Assembly (NCBI GenBank): GCA_964028335.1
Contig: OZ034808.1
Span: 47,345,395-47,409,394, forward strand
DNA length: 64,000 bases
Direction of reading: 5' to 3'
Origin: Altica lythri
Lineage: Eukaryota; Arthropoda; Insecta; Coleoptera; Chrysomelidae
Shown piece by piece: positions 39,056 to 48,869 of the stretch. The notes beneath the pieces are model-generated. The model worked only from the letters and a program-made list of their open reading frames with translations. It had not been told where the DNA came from and did no database searches. Made by a program: the position numbers and the translations under genes. The stretch's first letter is position 1, and each line of letters begins with the position of its first letter.

Positions 39056-39246
39056 AAATTTTCTGTCATTTTAGACCTAAGGAAATGTATAAATTAAATA
39101 AAATTAAGTTTTATACGCAAACTTTATGTAAATGTATAAAATAAATAGTTCTTACACATGATTATTTTTTTTAATCCCTACCCTTTTCCTGTAATATATA
39201 TATAAATTTTAAGTAATATTAAATAAATTTCAGTAAGAATTTTATC

Positions 39247-39852
39247 ATGGATATTTGCAATCAAAATTTTCAACAAATTTATTTGGGAGAAAAAAGATTT
39301 TATTTAAATAATGTGAATACCAAATATATTACAGTTGCACTATCTCAAAGTTTGAATTTTTTACCATGTGTTAAAATGAATAGTTATATGGAATCATCAC
39401 TAATATTTAACATCAAAGAGTGGGATGAATTTTTAACCTTCAAACCAATAATTAACAATTTTTTGGAATTTGAGCAAAATCCTACAAGGAAATATACAAA
39501 CAAGTTTTTGTTGGAATTTGAAGTATTGGATAACGTTAAAACAATAAAAATATCGACAGAGAATTTGAACATTCGGTTAAGAAAATCTTCAATTTTAGAA
39601 TTATGGAAAGTGTTACCTCTAATAACTCATACTTTGGAAACATATAAACTACAAAATTTTGCAAGTTGCTTAAAGATTTTGCAGTTAGGAGTTGCAAACG
39701 CAGAAAATATAAAAGAAACTGCCTTGAATATAATAAACCCGATAAAAATAGTTAATCCGGTTACTTTTGAATTATCACTTGAAGTAATATATAAGTATAC
39801 GCAATTGTTGAAAAGTACCTCTGATGAAAAAAACTACAATCTACATCATTGA
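39247..39852 (+). CDS. 201-residue Polinton protein of unknown function, B
   Basis: Intact frame starting MDICNQNFQQIYLGEKRFYLN, followed by YITVALSQSL, VKMN, an IFNIKEWDEF segment and helical C-terminal regions. The strand-strand-helix start with EWDEF faintly recalls PC4-type single-strand DNA-binding proteins (speculative). It lies downstream of the polymerase with its own AT-rich promoter (39056-39246) and is followed by AATAAA signals. No counterpart identified in A or C. Confidence 0.55.
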   Translation: MDICNQNFQQIYLGEKRFYLNNVNTKYITVALSQSLNFLPCVKMNSYMESSLIFNIKEWDEFLTFKPIINNFLEFEQNPTRKYTNKFLLEFEVLDNVKTIKISTENLNIRLRKSSILELWKVLPLITHTLETYKLQNFASCLKILQLGVANAENIKETALNIINPIKIVNPVTFELSLEVIYKYTQLLKSTSDEKNYNLHH

Positions 39853-40024
39853 CACCGTGAATCGCAATCAATTTTAATGGAAGAATTTAGAAAGCCGACT
39901 CGTATATTTTATTAAATTTTAATTGAAAAATTATAAAAATAAGGTGTATTATTATTACTGAAATAAAACATAATTCTGAAATATAACTTTTGTTTTATTA
40001 AAAATGATTTACTACAATAAGTAT

Positions 40025-40939
40025 CTAAATAACATTATTCTTATTTATCCAAGATTTTTGATTCATTCCCAACCATTTCACAAATACTTGATCGCCTTTT
40101 TTTCTTAACACTTTTTCTACTAAGAAAACATCTGGATATTTTACTTTTTGCAATTCTTCAGTATAAAAGCCACCTCGAATCTCTTCTTTTTGCTCATCTT
40201 CTAAGATATAAGTTCGTGGGTTGGTTAAATTAATTTTTTTAATTTTAAATATTTCAGTCGTCCAATTAGGTGTATATCCCTTCTTAAAAGCATATCGATA
40301 TTTACTAATACGTACATAGTCTCCAATTTTAAACTTTGGTTTCCTAGGATCGACCATTTTTAAATGGTTAAATGCGATAATATTTTTTGCATTTTTACTG
40401 TTTATTTTGCTAGGTATAGCTCCAGTTGTAGAATGTCTAGTATTGTTATATTTTTCTACAATTTTCGATAATATATTTAACCAATTATACGATCCTTGTA
40501 TGCTGAATTCTTTCCAAAGTAAAGACTTGAGTGTACGAATTACACGTTCGGCAATACTGGCTTTAAGAGTAGAAAACGAACTATAATGATTTATATTAAA
40601 TTTTTCCATTAAGTTTTTAAAGTCTTTGTTATAAAATTCTTTTCCGTTATCAGTTTGCAAATTTTTCGGAAGTATTTTCATTTGTGTCAAAATGACTTTC
40701 ATAGCATTCGTAACATCTTTACCTGTCTTCTTTTTTAGTGGGACGGCCCAAACATATTTGCTAAATGCATTAATAACAATTAAAATATAATTATATCCAC
40801 GGTTTTGCTTGGCAAATGAATTCATAACAGCCAAATCTGCTTGAATTAAATCATTTAAACCTTTAATTATAACATGTCTTCGGCGAAAGTTAATTCATGC
40901 TGGCGCATGTAGTTCATTTACAACTTGTAGTTTAGACAT
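40025..40939 (-). pseudogene. Integrase with chromodomain, early stop, Polinton B
   Basis: 304 codons, collinear with the intact integrase of A. From ATG 40939 an in-frame TGA occurs at codon 15 (40897-40895). The rest is open and keeps the DDE residues (QADLAVM, LQTDNGKEF, SIAERVIRTLK), the SH3-like KFKIGDYVRIS and the chromodomain (VFVKWLGMNQKSW). No ATG lies between the stop and the first catalytic Asp, so internal initiation would lose that Asp. The start overlaps the end of the upstream 140-residue gene by 8 bases. Confidence 0.92.
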
Positions 40940-41354
40940 TTTTTACTAAAGGACTTTGCACAAGCAGCTCAATACAGATAGAAGAGGGTTTTCCCAACTT
41001 AAATAGTATTTTATCTTTTTTTGTTATATTTATATCAGTTAATTCGTGGAACTTGTAAACTTTGTTGTTTAATAAAACGTCTCCGTCGGCTGAATAATGA
41101 GCAACACTTTCAATTTTTAAGGAAAATGGAAAAACAAACGCAATTCCCCCGTTATCTAATACATAAAAGTCTTTATTAAGATTCGTTTTCTTTTCACCTC
41201 TTAAACGTATTACAGACTTAACATGATAGTCAAAAGTATCACAAATATAAAATGGAGACTTTAATTGTGGAAGTGTAGATGACACAATTTCTTCTTCTTC
41301 TCCTGAACATGCTACAGAAGTAAGATAATGTTGATTAAACTTGTTGAGAGGCAT
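40932..41354 (-). CDS. Tandem paralogue 2 (MPLNKFNQH family), Polinton B
   Basis: 140 residues, clearly a paralogue of the gene just upstream (41388-41819). Both start MPLNKFNQH, have SPFYIC, a VIRLRG / VITIRG strand, YVLD, a hydrophobic FVFPF / YTFPV strand with KIES and a C-terminal LVQSPL / VIQCPL. It looks all-beta and may be a small virion protein. Function unknown. It overlaps the integrase start. No homologue lies between the equivalent genes of Polinton A. Confidence 0.6.
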   Translation of the reverse strand: MPLNKFNQHYLTSVACSGEEEEIVSSTLPQLKSPFYICDTFDYHVKSVIRLRGEKKTNLNKDFYVLDNGGIAFVFPFSLKIESVAHYSADGDVLLNNKVYKFHELTDINITKKDKILFKLGKPSSICIELLVQSPLVKNV

Positions 41355-41387
41355 ATTTGTTAATGAATCAAAAAATTAAACTTTTCC

Positions 41388-41819
41388 CTATTTATTCTCC
41401 TCAAGGGGACACTGAATAACAAACTCAACATACAGGGTATCTTCTGCTATAGCTGCAATACCCAAAGGAAACCCAATAATATTTCCTTTACTAACAGTAC
41501 TATCATTCAGCAGGTTCTGTATAGAATTCTGTTGATTTTTATATGATACATGTAGAATGGATGGAAAACATTTTATACTTTCAATTTTACCTGCTACGGG
41601 AAAGGTGTATGCTGTTGTTTGAGTATCAAGGACATAATGAGATTTACTTATACCAAATTCCTTTCGTCCTCGAATGGTAATTACACAAATGCTATGAAAA
41701 TTAGATGGTACACAAATATAGAAAGGTGATGATGATGATGGATTTGATGCTGATACAATCTCTTCTGGACACGTAGTGGTCGATGCAAGAAAGTGTTGAT
41801 TAAACTTGTTGAGAGGCAT
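41388..41819 (-). CDS. Tandem paralogue 1 (MPLNKFNQH family), Polinton B
   Basis: 143 residues; partner of the gene at 40932-41354, separated by 33 bases. A Ser-rich loop (SASNPSSSSPFYIC) replaces the Glu-rich loop of the partner. Both are intact although the neighbouring integrase and ATPase genes are broken. It follows the 346-residue gene by about 36 bases on the same strand. Confidence 0.6.
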   Translation of the reverse strand: MPLNKFNQHFLASTTTCPEEIVSASNPSSSSPFYICVPSNFHSICVITIRGRKEFGISKSHYVLDTQTTAYTFPVAGKIESIKCFPSILHVSYKNQQNSIQNLLNDSTVSKGNIIGFPLGIAAIAEDTLYVEFVIQCPLEENK

Positions 41820-41855
41820 GTTTGTACTAAATAAAATCTATTAATAAACATATAT

Positions 41856-42896
41856 TTAAGCAATAATTCCCCCTTCTCGTAATTCCTCTATGATTGATAT
41901 AATTTCATTATTGTGTCCAGTATTACCAGCTGATTGTGATGCTATTAGTAAACGAAGTCGTTCCACAATTTCATTAAAATCATCAGAATATTTATAATCA
42001 ATTTTTTTATTGTTTAAATCCATAAGACCTCTTCCTTCTTTATTATTTTTAGTATTTTTACTTCGCAGTGCGTATGTGGGAATAGAGCTACTTCTTCTTC
42101 GACCAGCAGAATTTTGTTCTTCAGACATAAAATAAAGATTTGTGACCCGAGGTTTGATAATATCTACAAATTTTTTTGAATTTGATGTTGATAAACCTCT
42201 AGTGCGATTGTAACCTAAATGGTGTAAATTAGTTCGTTTCACAATATCAATAAATTCATCAAGATCTTTTTGTTTATAACCAGCTGGGTATTTTTTAAAT
42301 AAGAGTTCATATAAACCAGGGGTGCCCTTGTATCTAATACCCTGTATCATTACATCAGGACCTTCAAAAGAAACTGGCGAATCGCCTATAGCGTATGACT
42401 TTGCGTCGGGGTCAAAATAAACGCCAAATGTACTATCGTAGTCATTATTTGTATCATTAATTTTGTCTTCAATATATCCTCTAGGTAAAGGATGAAACTG
42501 TTGTAAATAATTTTGAAATGTAGATTCTAACTGACTGACAGGAACATCTTCAAAATAACTATTAATAAAGTCTGGTTCTAATAGACTAATATCTTTCTGT
42601 GTTCTTGGAATATTTTCAAAAGTTTCTTCACTAACATTTAAATTCGGTATTAAATTATAATATCTTCTGATTTTTCCACTCATAGGTGTTGAAATCTCAT
42701 TTTTGGTTAACTCTGCTTTAACATGTGGTTTCTCGTTTTTCTTTAATACTAAAAGTTCTTTAATAGGTTCCACTAAAGGATTTAATTTTTCTCTTTGATG
42801 TGTTGCTGTTTGCGCTCTATTTTGTTTGTAACTTTTATATTTTTCTTTAATAGCCTTTCGCGAAAGAATCAATTGCTTCTTTAAACGGTCATCCAT
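41856..42896 (-). CDS. Conserved Polinton protein (GTPGLYELLFKK family), B
   Basis: 346 residues, intact, homologous to 14350-15375. A basic N-terminal helix (KKQLILSRKAIKEKYK) is followed by a conserved domain with YLQQFHPLPRGYI, YKGTPGLYELLFKK and a final ERLRLLIASQSAGNTGHNNEI helix. It lacks the Ala, Ser and Glu runs of the A version, so those are lineage-specific expansions. It starts 34 bases after the end of the ATPase gene on the same strand. Function unknown; probably the DUF8207 family, from memory. Confidence 0.7.
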   Translation of the reverse strand: MDDRLKKQLILSRKAIKEKYKSYKQNRAQTATHQREKLNPLVEPIKELLVLKKNEKPHVKAELTKNEISTPMSGKIRRYYNLIPNLNVSEETFENIPRTQKDISLLEPDFINSYFEDVPVSQLESTFQNYLQQFHPLPRGYIEDKINDTNNDYDSTFGVYFDPDAKSYAIGDSPVSFEGPDVMIQGIRYKGTPGLYELLFKKYPAGYKQKDLDEFIDIVKRTNLHHLGYNRTRGLSTSNSKKFVDIIKPRVTNLYFMSEEQNSAGRRRSSSIPTYALRSKNTKNNKEGRGLMDLNNKKIDYKYSDDFNEIVERLRLLIASQSAGNTGHNNEIISIIEELREGGIIA

Positions 42897-42929
42897 CGCA
42901 AATGAATCGTACTAGCAAGTCTATGCTAT

Positions 42930-43610
42930 TTATATACAAATGAACGTATCAAACCCTTTTCTATATCTACCTGATGATATTTCACAGTCTTTATCGATAA
43001 CTAAAAATCCATACTTTTCCTTCCAACAAAGAGAACCTATATCCTTAAATTGTTGAAATGATATACCAGTCACATGATCGTCATAAATATGTTTTAGGTT
43101 AGTTAGATCTTGTTGAAAGATCACTCAAAGATTCGCATTATCTCTCAGTCTCATCTTCGGAATTGAGCTATATGTTTGCGATAAGTAAAAGCTGTCAGTC
43201 TGATTGTGTCGTGCAAATGAAAAATAATCTTTTATAATATCCTGATTATCAGAACCCACATCATCGAATATGATTATAGAATTTGGTTTAATTTCTGTAG
43301 GTGAAGGAACATCTTTCAGTTTACTATATTCGCTATATCCAATTTCTTCAAGAGGTTCCAATATTAGTCGCAAGAAATGATATTTTGACTGCTGCAAGGA
43401 TTTGGAGTATACATATACATTTTCAAATTTTAATCCATTGGGATGTTCTAAAAGACTTATCATAACATTGGTTTTTCCACAACCGCTAGGACCTACAATC
43501 AGTCCTCTCTTGGACTCACCTCCAAAGAGAATACCATGTTTTGTGGAGGATTTTGAAATATTTTCATAGTTGGTAATAGGTAAACAAACTGATTGTTTTT
43601 CAACTCTCAT
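42930..43610 (-). pseudogene. Packaging ATPase with in-frame stop, Polinton B
   Basis: ATG at 43610; 227 codons, collinear with the A protein. Walker A GPSGCGKT, Walker B IIIFDD and the FYLSQTYSS motif are present. A single in-frame TGA at 43127-43125 interrupts it after RDNANL; the frame is open on both sides. This truncates the ATPase at about residue 161. The gene is divergent from the PLA2-core gene, with 61 bases between the two start codons. Confidence 0.92.
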
Positions 43611-43671
43611 TTTAAACACCTTGAAGGTACTGAGGGTATATATAGAAGGTCCGGTATATATAAATAGCACA
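43611..43671. promoter_or_regulatory. Compact bidirectional promoter
   Basis: Only 61 bases separate the ATG of the ATPase (minus) and of the PLA2-core protein (plus). Two TATA-like boxes lie inside: TATATATAG at 43637-43645 and TATATATAAATA at 43653-43664. The first is placed for the plus strand and the second for the minus strand. The 5' leaders would be very short. Confidence 0.6.
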
Positions 43672-44361
43672 ATGGTAAAGCGTCATTACTTGAGATTACA
43701 TCGAGGACAAGGTCTGGTAAACTCATTAATTGATAAACTTCCTTTTGAATTACATATTCCTTCGTATTCCTTTTGTGGACCGGGCACTAAACTAAAAGAC
43801 CGTTTGCTAAGAGGTGATTCTGGAATAAACCACTTAGACGAAGCCTGTAAAAGTCACGATATTGCATATTCACAAAACAAAGATTTAGCTGCTAGACATA
43901 TCGCTGATAGAGAGTTGGAAAATAAAGCTTGGGAGCGTGTTAAATCAAAAGACGCTAAATTATCTGAAAAAGCAGCTGCGTGGCTAGTTACCACTGCAAT
44001 GAAAGCCAAACGTAAATTAGGAATGGGACTTAAACAAGGCAAAGGTTTGAGAAAAAAGAAACGAATAATTCGTGCTCCAAAAAAAGGAGGATTTCTTCCG
44101 TTTCTCCTCCCATTGCTGGGGGCGCTAGGAGCGGTGGGAGGTGGAGCAGCTGGCATTGCTAAAGCTGTAAACGATGCAAAAGCTAATCGTGAGCAACTTG
44201 CAGAACAACAAAGACATAATATGGCTATGGAACAAGCGACAAAGGGATCAGGGTTTTATTTGAGACCGTACAAAGGCTATGGTATGAAACAACAACGACA
44301 ACGACGATCAAAAAACGGAAAAGGATTTTATTTAAAACCATATTCAAAACACTCCCGTTAA
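43672..44361 (+). CDS. Fused PLA2-like and core protein, Polinton B
   Basis: 229 residues from ATG 43672 (an upstream in-frame extension runs through the divergent ATPase gene and the TATA boxes, so it is rejected). The N-terminal PLA2 domain has YSFCGPGTKL (residues 32-41) and HDIAY (H62, D63). After a basic linker comes the domain that is a separate gene in A: APKKGGFLPFLLP, a hydrophobic Gly/Ala segment, EQQRHNMAMEQ and two GFYLRPY / GFYLKPY repeats. Intact. The protease gene follows after 17 bases. Role in entry and genome condensation is inference from the parvovirus and adenovirus parallels. Confidence 0.85.
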   Translation: MVKRHYLRLHRGQGLVNSLIDKLPFELHIPSYSFCGPGTKLKDRLLRGDSGINHLDEACKSHDIAYSQNKDLAARHIADRELENKAWERVKSKDAKLSEKAAAWLVTTAMKAKRKLGMGLKQGKGLRKKKRIIRAPKKGGFLPFLLPLLGALGAVGGGAAGIAKAVNDAKANREQLAEQQRHNMAMEQATKGSGFYLRPYKGYGMKQQRQRRSKNGKGFYLKPYSKHSR

Positions 44362-44378
44362 AATTACCCCGTCATGCG

Positions 44379-44729
44379 ATGACAAACATTGAACTTAAAC
44401 AATATGCTAAAATTTTAAAAATACCTTACTTTCGAGGTGTGTTTATGCGAGATTCTCTTCCCAATAAAATTAAAACATTGGAAACTGGTATAGTTAACCA
44501 TGACGTTGAAAGAGGACCTGGTACACACTGGACAGCTTATTCAAAACATGGTTCGAGAATTATTTACTTTGATAGTTATGGTAATTTGGCTCCTCCAGTT
44601 GAATTAGTGAAATATTTTAAAAGTAACGGAGATGTTAAAATAAAATTTAACTATAGTTTAGTACAAAAATTTAATTCTGTTACTTGTGGACAGCACTGTT
44701 TAAGATTTTTATTTAGTCAATATAAATAA
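44379..44729 (+). CDS. Adenain-like cysteine protease, Polinton B
   Basis: 116 residues with the His of GTHWTAY, the Asp of IYFDSYG and the Cys of VTCGQHC. It is homologous to 11348-11737 but with a shorter N-terminus. All catalytic residues are kept and the frame is open, in contrast to other genes of this element. Confidence 0.9.
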   Translation: MTNIELKQYAKILKIPYFRGVFMRDSLPNKIKTLETGIVNHDVERGPGTHWTAYSKHGSRIIYFDSYGNLAPPVELVKYFKSNGDVKIKFNYSLVQKFNSVTCGQHCLRFLFSQYK

Positions 44730-44759
44730 ATTATTTAACTCATTAGCGTTTCAACCATC

Positions 44760-45452
44760 ATGCCGTACACATTTACGCTAAGTGGATGTTCATCAGTTTT
44801 AAGTGACGATTTCAATCCACCGATATACCTTGATGAAAATTCAAGTTATGAGATAGGCGTCGCTAACCTTGACACCTTTAATACAATTTCAAATGTTGAT
44901 GAAACTAATAATGTACTTGTATGGGGCGATCAAGATAAATTTAAATTTACAATTCCAGTAGGTGCATATGAAATTAATGAAATAATTAAAATTATTGAAA
45001 ACGAAACTCTTAAAACGGGTATAATTACGCGTTTATGGGCGGATCCAAACACACAAAAAGTTACAATTAAAACTACAGATCGGATTAATTTTAACGTTGA
45101 CAATTCTATTGGAAAATTGTTGGGGTTTTCGAGAGTTGCCCTTGAACCTAAAAAAGTTTATACTTCTTCAAAAAGGGTAAATATTTTAAAAGTAAACTCT
45201 ATATGTATTGATTGTAATATTGCAGTTGGCTCATTTTTAAACGGTCAACCAGTTCATATAATTCATCAATTTTTTCCCCAAGTTCCAAACGGGTATAAAA
45301 TAGTTGAACAACCGTTAACCATACTGTACTATCCAGTTAGCGTTAAAACAATAAACAACATTACTGTGAAGGTAATTGATCAAGCCGGTAACTTGGTAAA
45401 TTTTGGTAACGAAACTATTACTATTCGATTACATCTTAGAAAAATTGATTAA
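44760..45452 (+). CDS. Penton-like minor capsid protein, Polinton B
   Basis: 230 residues, intact. MPYTFTLSG start, GAYEINEI, KLLGF, VPNGYKIVE, IDQAGNLVNF and a C-terminal RLHLRKI, as in the A homologue. It lacks the low-complexity insert of A. Assignment as single-jelly-roll penton protein is by resemblance and context. Confidence 0.7.
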   Translation: MPYTFTLSGCSSVLSDDFNPPIYLDENSSYEIGVANLDTFNTISNVDETNNVLVWGDQDKFKFTIPVGAYEINEIIKIIENETLKTGIITRLWADPNTQKVTIKTTDRINFNVDNSIGKLLGFSRVALEPKKVYTSSKRVNILKVNSICIDCNIAVGSFLNGQPVHIIHQFFPQVPNGYKIVEQPLTILYYPVSVKTINNITVKVIDQAGNLVNFGNETITIRLHLRKID

Positions 45453-45453
45453 A

Positions 45454-45600
45454 ATGGTATGGCAGTTTCATCCCTATAAAGAGAAAGATTATAAAAGGAA
45501 GATGCAAAACAAACGGATTAGTAAGATTCCGACCACCAAATTGATAACATTAGAAAATCGCAAATTTTTAAAATCTCTAGGATTTCAAGTTTTAGTGTAA
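45454..45600 (+). CDS. Conserved 48-residue microgene between penton and capsid genes, B
   Basis: It starts one base after the penton stop and ends in TAATG overlapping the capsid start. Basic, 48 residues, ending LENRKFLKSLGFQVLV. The C-terminal motif matches the microgene of A (12583-12732) in the same position. Intact. Confidence 0.75.
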   Translation: MVWQFHPYKEKDYKRKMQNKRISKIPTTKLITLENRKFLKSLGFQVLV

Positions 45601-46812
45601 TGGAAGTATTAAATGTTTTGGGTCAACCTTTTAGTGATACCACTATTGAGGATTATCAGTTTCATTCATATCAGCCATTTACTTCAGGAAATATAAACTA
45701 CAACGATGAAATAAGGATTAGTTTACACGAGTTAGATATTTTCACATTGCCTTGTAACTCCTACATTTACATTGAAGGGAAAATGTTAACTGATCAAAAT
45801 AAAGTTCCAACTAAATTTGAGTTTATTAATAATGGAATTGCATACTTGTTTAGGGAAATGAGATACGAATTAAACGGAGTAGTTATCGATTCCGTGCGAA
45901 ATGTTGGTTTGGTATCAACTATAAAGAATTATTTATCTCTAAACGAAAATGAAAGCAAACGTTTACAAAACGGTGGTTGGTTTCCAAAAGGTGGAAAACT
46001 TCTAATGGATAATGGAGGTAATTTTAATGTATGCATACCATTGAAAATCTGGTCAATGTTTTTTGAGGATTTTCGTAAAATTGTTATGAATATGAGACAA
46101 GAACTTGTTTTAATTAGAGAAAAGGATGATGTAGACGGAATTGTTGCTTCCGATGAATCTGAAAAACCGAAAATTCAAATTACTAAACTTTATTGGAATG
46201 TACCTCATGTAACTCCAAATATAAAGGAACAATTGCGACTAAACAAAATACTTCGAAGTAATTTAGAATTACCTATTAAATTTAGAAGTTGGGAGATAAT
46301 TGAATATCCAGCTTTAAATGATGTCAACACGTCATACATGGCCTGTAAAAACTACAACAAAATTGGAAAGTCCAAGACATATTGTAATAGCATTTCAAAA
46401 TGATCGAAAGGGAAAGTTGTTGAAAGATATGAGTAAATTTGATCACTGTAATTTATCTAATGTACGGGTATTTTTAAATTCTGAACGTTATCCTTATAAT
46501 GATTTAAATTTAGATTTTGATGCTAATCGATTTGCAACACTGTATGAAATGTTTGCAAACTTTCAAGAATCCTACTATCATATTCAAACCAATCAACCTA
46601 TATTTAATCCCGAGGAATTTAAAACTCTCGCTCCTATAGTTCATATTGATTGTTCACGTCAAAAGGAAATCATTCAAAGCGGATCGGTTGTTCTTAGAGT
46701 TGAATTTGAAACTACTAAAGCCGTTGGTAGCAGCGTTTCGGCTTATTGTTTAATTTTACATGAAAAAGAATTTTCTTACAATCCGTTAACTAAAATTGTA
46801 AGACAAGTGTAG
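45600..46812 (+). pseudogene. Major capsid-like protein, frameshifted, Polinton B
   Basis: Collinear with the 405-residue capsid protein of A. The first part is open from 45600; the frame shifts near 46318-46335, after the equivalent of FPLLQQ, and the C-terminal third (SERYPYNDLNLDFD..., IDCSRQKEIIQSG) continues in another frame to 46812. Unshifted reading ends at 46403. One small indel is enough to explain it. Confidence 0.88.
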
Positions 46813-46831
46813 TGTCGCTATAGGTAACAGA

Positions 46832-47281
46832 ATGAAAATGGTAATAGATGTTCAAGGTTTCAAAATAGAAAACAATAAATTCGTGGTAAAAGAATTTGCT
46901 GCGTATAATGGAACGCAAATTTCTCATTATATTTTTAAACCACCATTTCCGTTTAGATTGCTGTCTTTTGATCTACAGCGACAAGCGAATTGGTTGACAA
47001 AAAACCATCACTTTATTGACTGGAATTGTGGATTTACACCTTTACATCAATTTGGAAATATTTTAAAAAAATTAACAACTGACGTCGATTGTGTATACGT
47101 TAAGGGTATGGAAAAGGCAAATTACATTAGAAAATTGGTAAAAGTTCCTGTTTGTGAATTTGATGAACAACCACATCTTGAATTCAGTCAACCGCTATGT
47201 TTTAATCATAAAAGTGATAAATGTTTTTGTGCTTTGTTAAATGTAACTTGGTTGTATAATAATTTTTTAATGCATGAATAA
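46832..47281 (+). CDS. Conserved Polinton protein (IDVQGF family), B
   Basis: 149 residues, intact. MVIDVQGFKIENN start, IFKPPFPFR, WLTKNHHFIDW, DCVYVKGMEKANYIRK and a C-terminal FNHKSDKCFCALLNVTWLY. I recall this family from other insect Polintons; function unknown. A nuclease-like or RNase H-like fold is possible but not shown. The homologue in A (16396-16881) has diverged strongly. Confidence 0.6.
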   Translation: MKMVIDVQGFKIENNKFVVKEFAAYNGTQISHYIFKPPFPFRLLSFDLQRQANWLTKNHHFIDWNCGFTPLHQFGNILKKLTTDVDCVYVKGMEKANYIRKLVKVPVCEFDEQPHLEFSQPLCFNHKSDKCFCALLNVTWLYNNFLMHE

Positions 47282-47319
47282 AAACTTGAACAAAATTTAA
47301 ATCTTTTATTTACCACCAA

Positions 47320-47871
47320 TTACATATTACAATTTTTAGGTTCAAATCTCTTGCATAATTTGGATATCCTTAGTTTTTGAAATGTTCTAAACATTATTTG
47401 TTTTTCTTCATATTTTTTAATTTTTGCTTTTAACAATTTTATGTCTTTCATAAAGTCATCAAGTTTACTGACTATCTAAAGAAAAAAAAATAAAGGTTGA
47501 GAATTTATTTTTTGGAAATTTCATACATTATTTTTTATTTCAACTTCCTGTGTATTATCCATATGCTTTTCATCATCATCATCATCTTCACGCAGATAGT
47601 CTGGTAAACTATCCTTCAAATCATGGTAATATTCTAAATCCAACCTCTCTAAAATTGATATTAGACAACAGGCATACGTAATTATACCATTGATGAAATC
47701 ATCGCAAGCTTTAACACCTTTCCGATATGTTGCAGCCAAATGTTTGCATTCCTCTTGAGAATATCTTCTCTCTCTTATCAATGCAAGTTGACCTTCATGT
47801 TCAAAATCATAATAAAAATTTTCATAAAAATCTTTTAAATGCTGAACAGCCATCTTCATGTTAAGCGACAT
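47320..47871 (-). CDS. Spliced acidic gene at the right end of Polinton B
   Basis: Minus strand: coding exon 47871-47527, 51 nt intron (donor GTATGA, acceptor TTCTTTAG) and exon 47475-47320, giving 166 residues. A further 56 nt intron (47928-47873, GTAATAG...TTTTAG) lies in the 5'-UTR just before the ATG. The first 95 residues are helical, then comes an Asp run (EDDDDDE), then a Lys-rich coiled-coil helix (KLDDFMKDIKLLKAKIKKYEE). Without splicing the frame stops at 47521. It is the last gene before the right TIR, as the acidic gene of A is. Function unknown. Confidence 0.6.
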
Positions 47872-48177
47872 TCTAAAATAATTATTTATTATTATCAAAT
47901 ATTTGTAAAACTAAGAAATAACTATTACCTTTTATCGGAAAGTTACACAGCACTGACTGACATAAACCAAAGATTGTTGGTTCATTTTATAGAAAAAACA
48001 CTGATTTACTGCGCATGTAATACTTAAGTTGTTTACCTCATTTTATTTTTGTAAACATATCAGACAATTATTATTCCGAAATGCTATAATTCTTGAAAAA
48101 AATATTGTATTCTTATATAAACCTCAGTTGTCGGATGCTAAAACTCATAGTGAATGTTTCTTAATTATGTCTTCAAG

Positions 48178-48869
48178 GTCAATTCATACCAATGGATATT
48201 TTATAATACATTTTAATTGCATCGACGAGTGAATAAACTTTACTTTGAGAAATCAAGTTTTTAATATATTACTTATCTCCATACCACGAAAAAAAATGTC
48301 CTTGTTAAATGCGAATAAACTTAAGTCGTCTGTTGAGAAATCAAAAAAATCCAATACAAATTAATATAATTCTTTCTTGCTTCTCTGTTTCTCAGTCGAT
48401 GTATCAAGTTCAAAATCCGGTTTTAACTGACCTACCATAAAGCGCTCTTCCGCTCTTCCAAAATATCAAGCATTTACATTTCAACATTCACCACGGCTGG
48501 ATCACATTTATTTTTTTAAAGGGTAATTATCTCTAAAATAATACAAATATATTTTGGGAAAATACTCAATTCAATTAGAAAAGGTTCACTGACACTTTAT
48601 TTCACTCGAATAATTTTCCCAAAGGTTCAATAAACTCAAAATCATTAAAACTAAAAAAAGTCATTTCCCAATCATTTTCCTCATAGGAAAACTAATCTAA
48701 ACACACAATTCAATTGGAAAAGGTTCACTGACACTTTATTTCACTAAAATAATTTTTTCCCAAGGTTCAATAACCTCAAAATCATCAAACTCTACAAAGT
48801 CATTTTCCTCAAGGGAAAACTCCAGGTTAACTCAAGGTCATGATCCAGGAATTGTGTTGTTATACTACT
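48178..48869. repeat. Right TIR of Polinton B
   Basis: The reverse complement begins AGTAGTATAACAACACAATT and follows the left TIR through its internal 145-base duplication, GGTGAATGTTGAAATG, GATATTTTGGAAGAG, CCGGATTTTGAAC and the ATCGACGAG block near 48220. Where the left TIR has (TG)n plus 9 kb, the right one has only ATGTAAATGCTT. Small indels show some divergence between the arms. The spacer 47930-48177 has no gene. Confidence 0.93.

Noticed and set aside
40895..43127. Possible recoding of TGA (selenocysteine or readthrough) in the integrase and ATPase of Polinton B
   Set aside because: The homologous positions in Polinton A are ordinary residues, no recoding structure is visible and the element carries other lesions.
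48029..48232. 67-residue frame at the inner edge of the right TIR
   Set aside because: It overlaps TIR sequence that is not open in the left arm.
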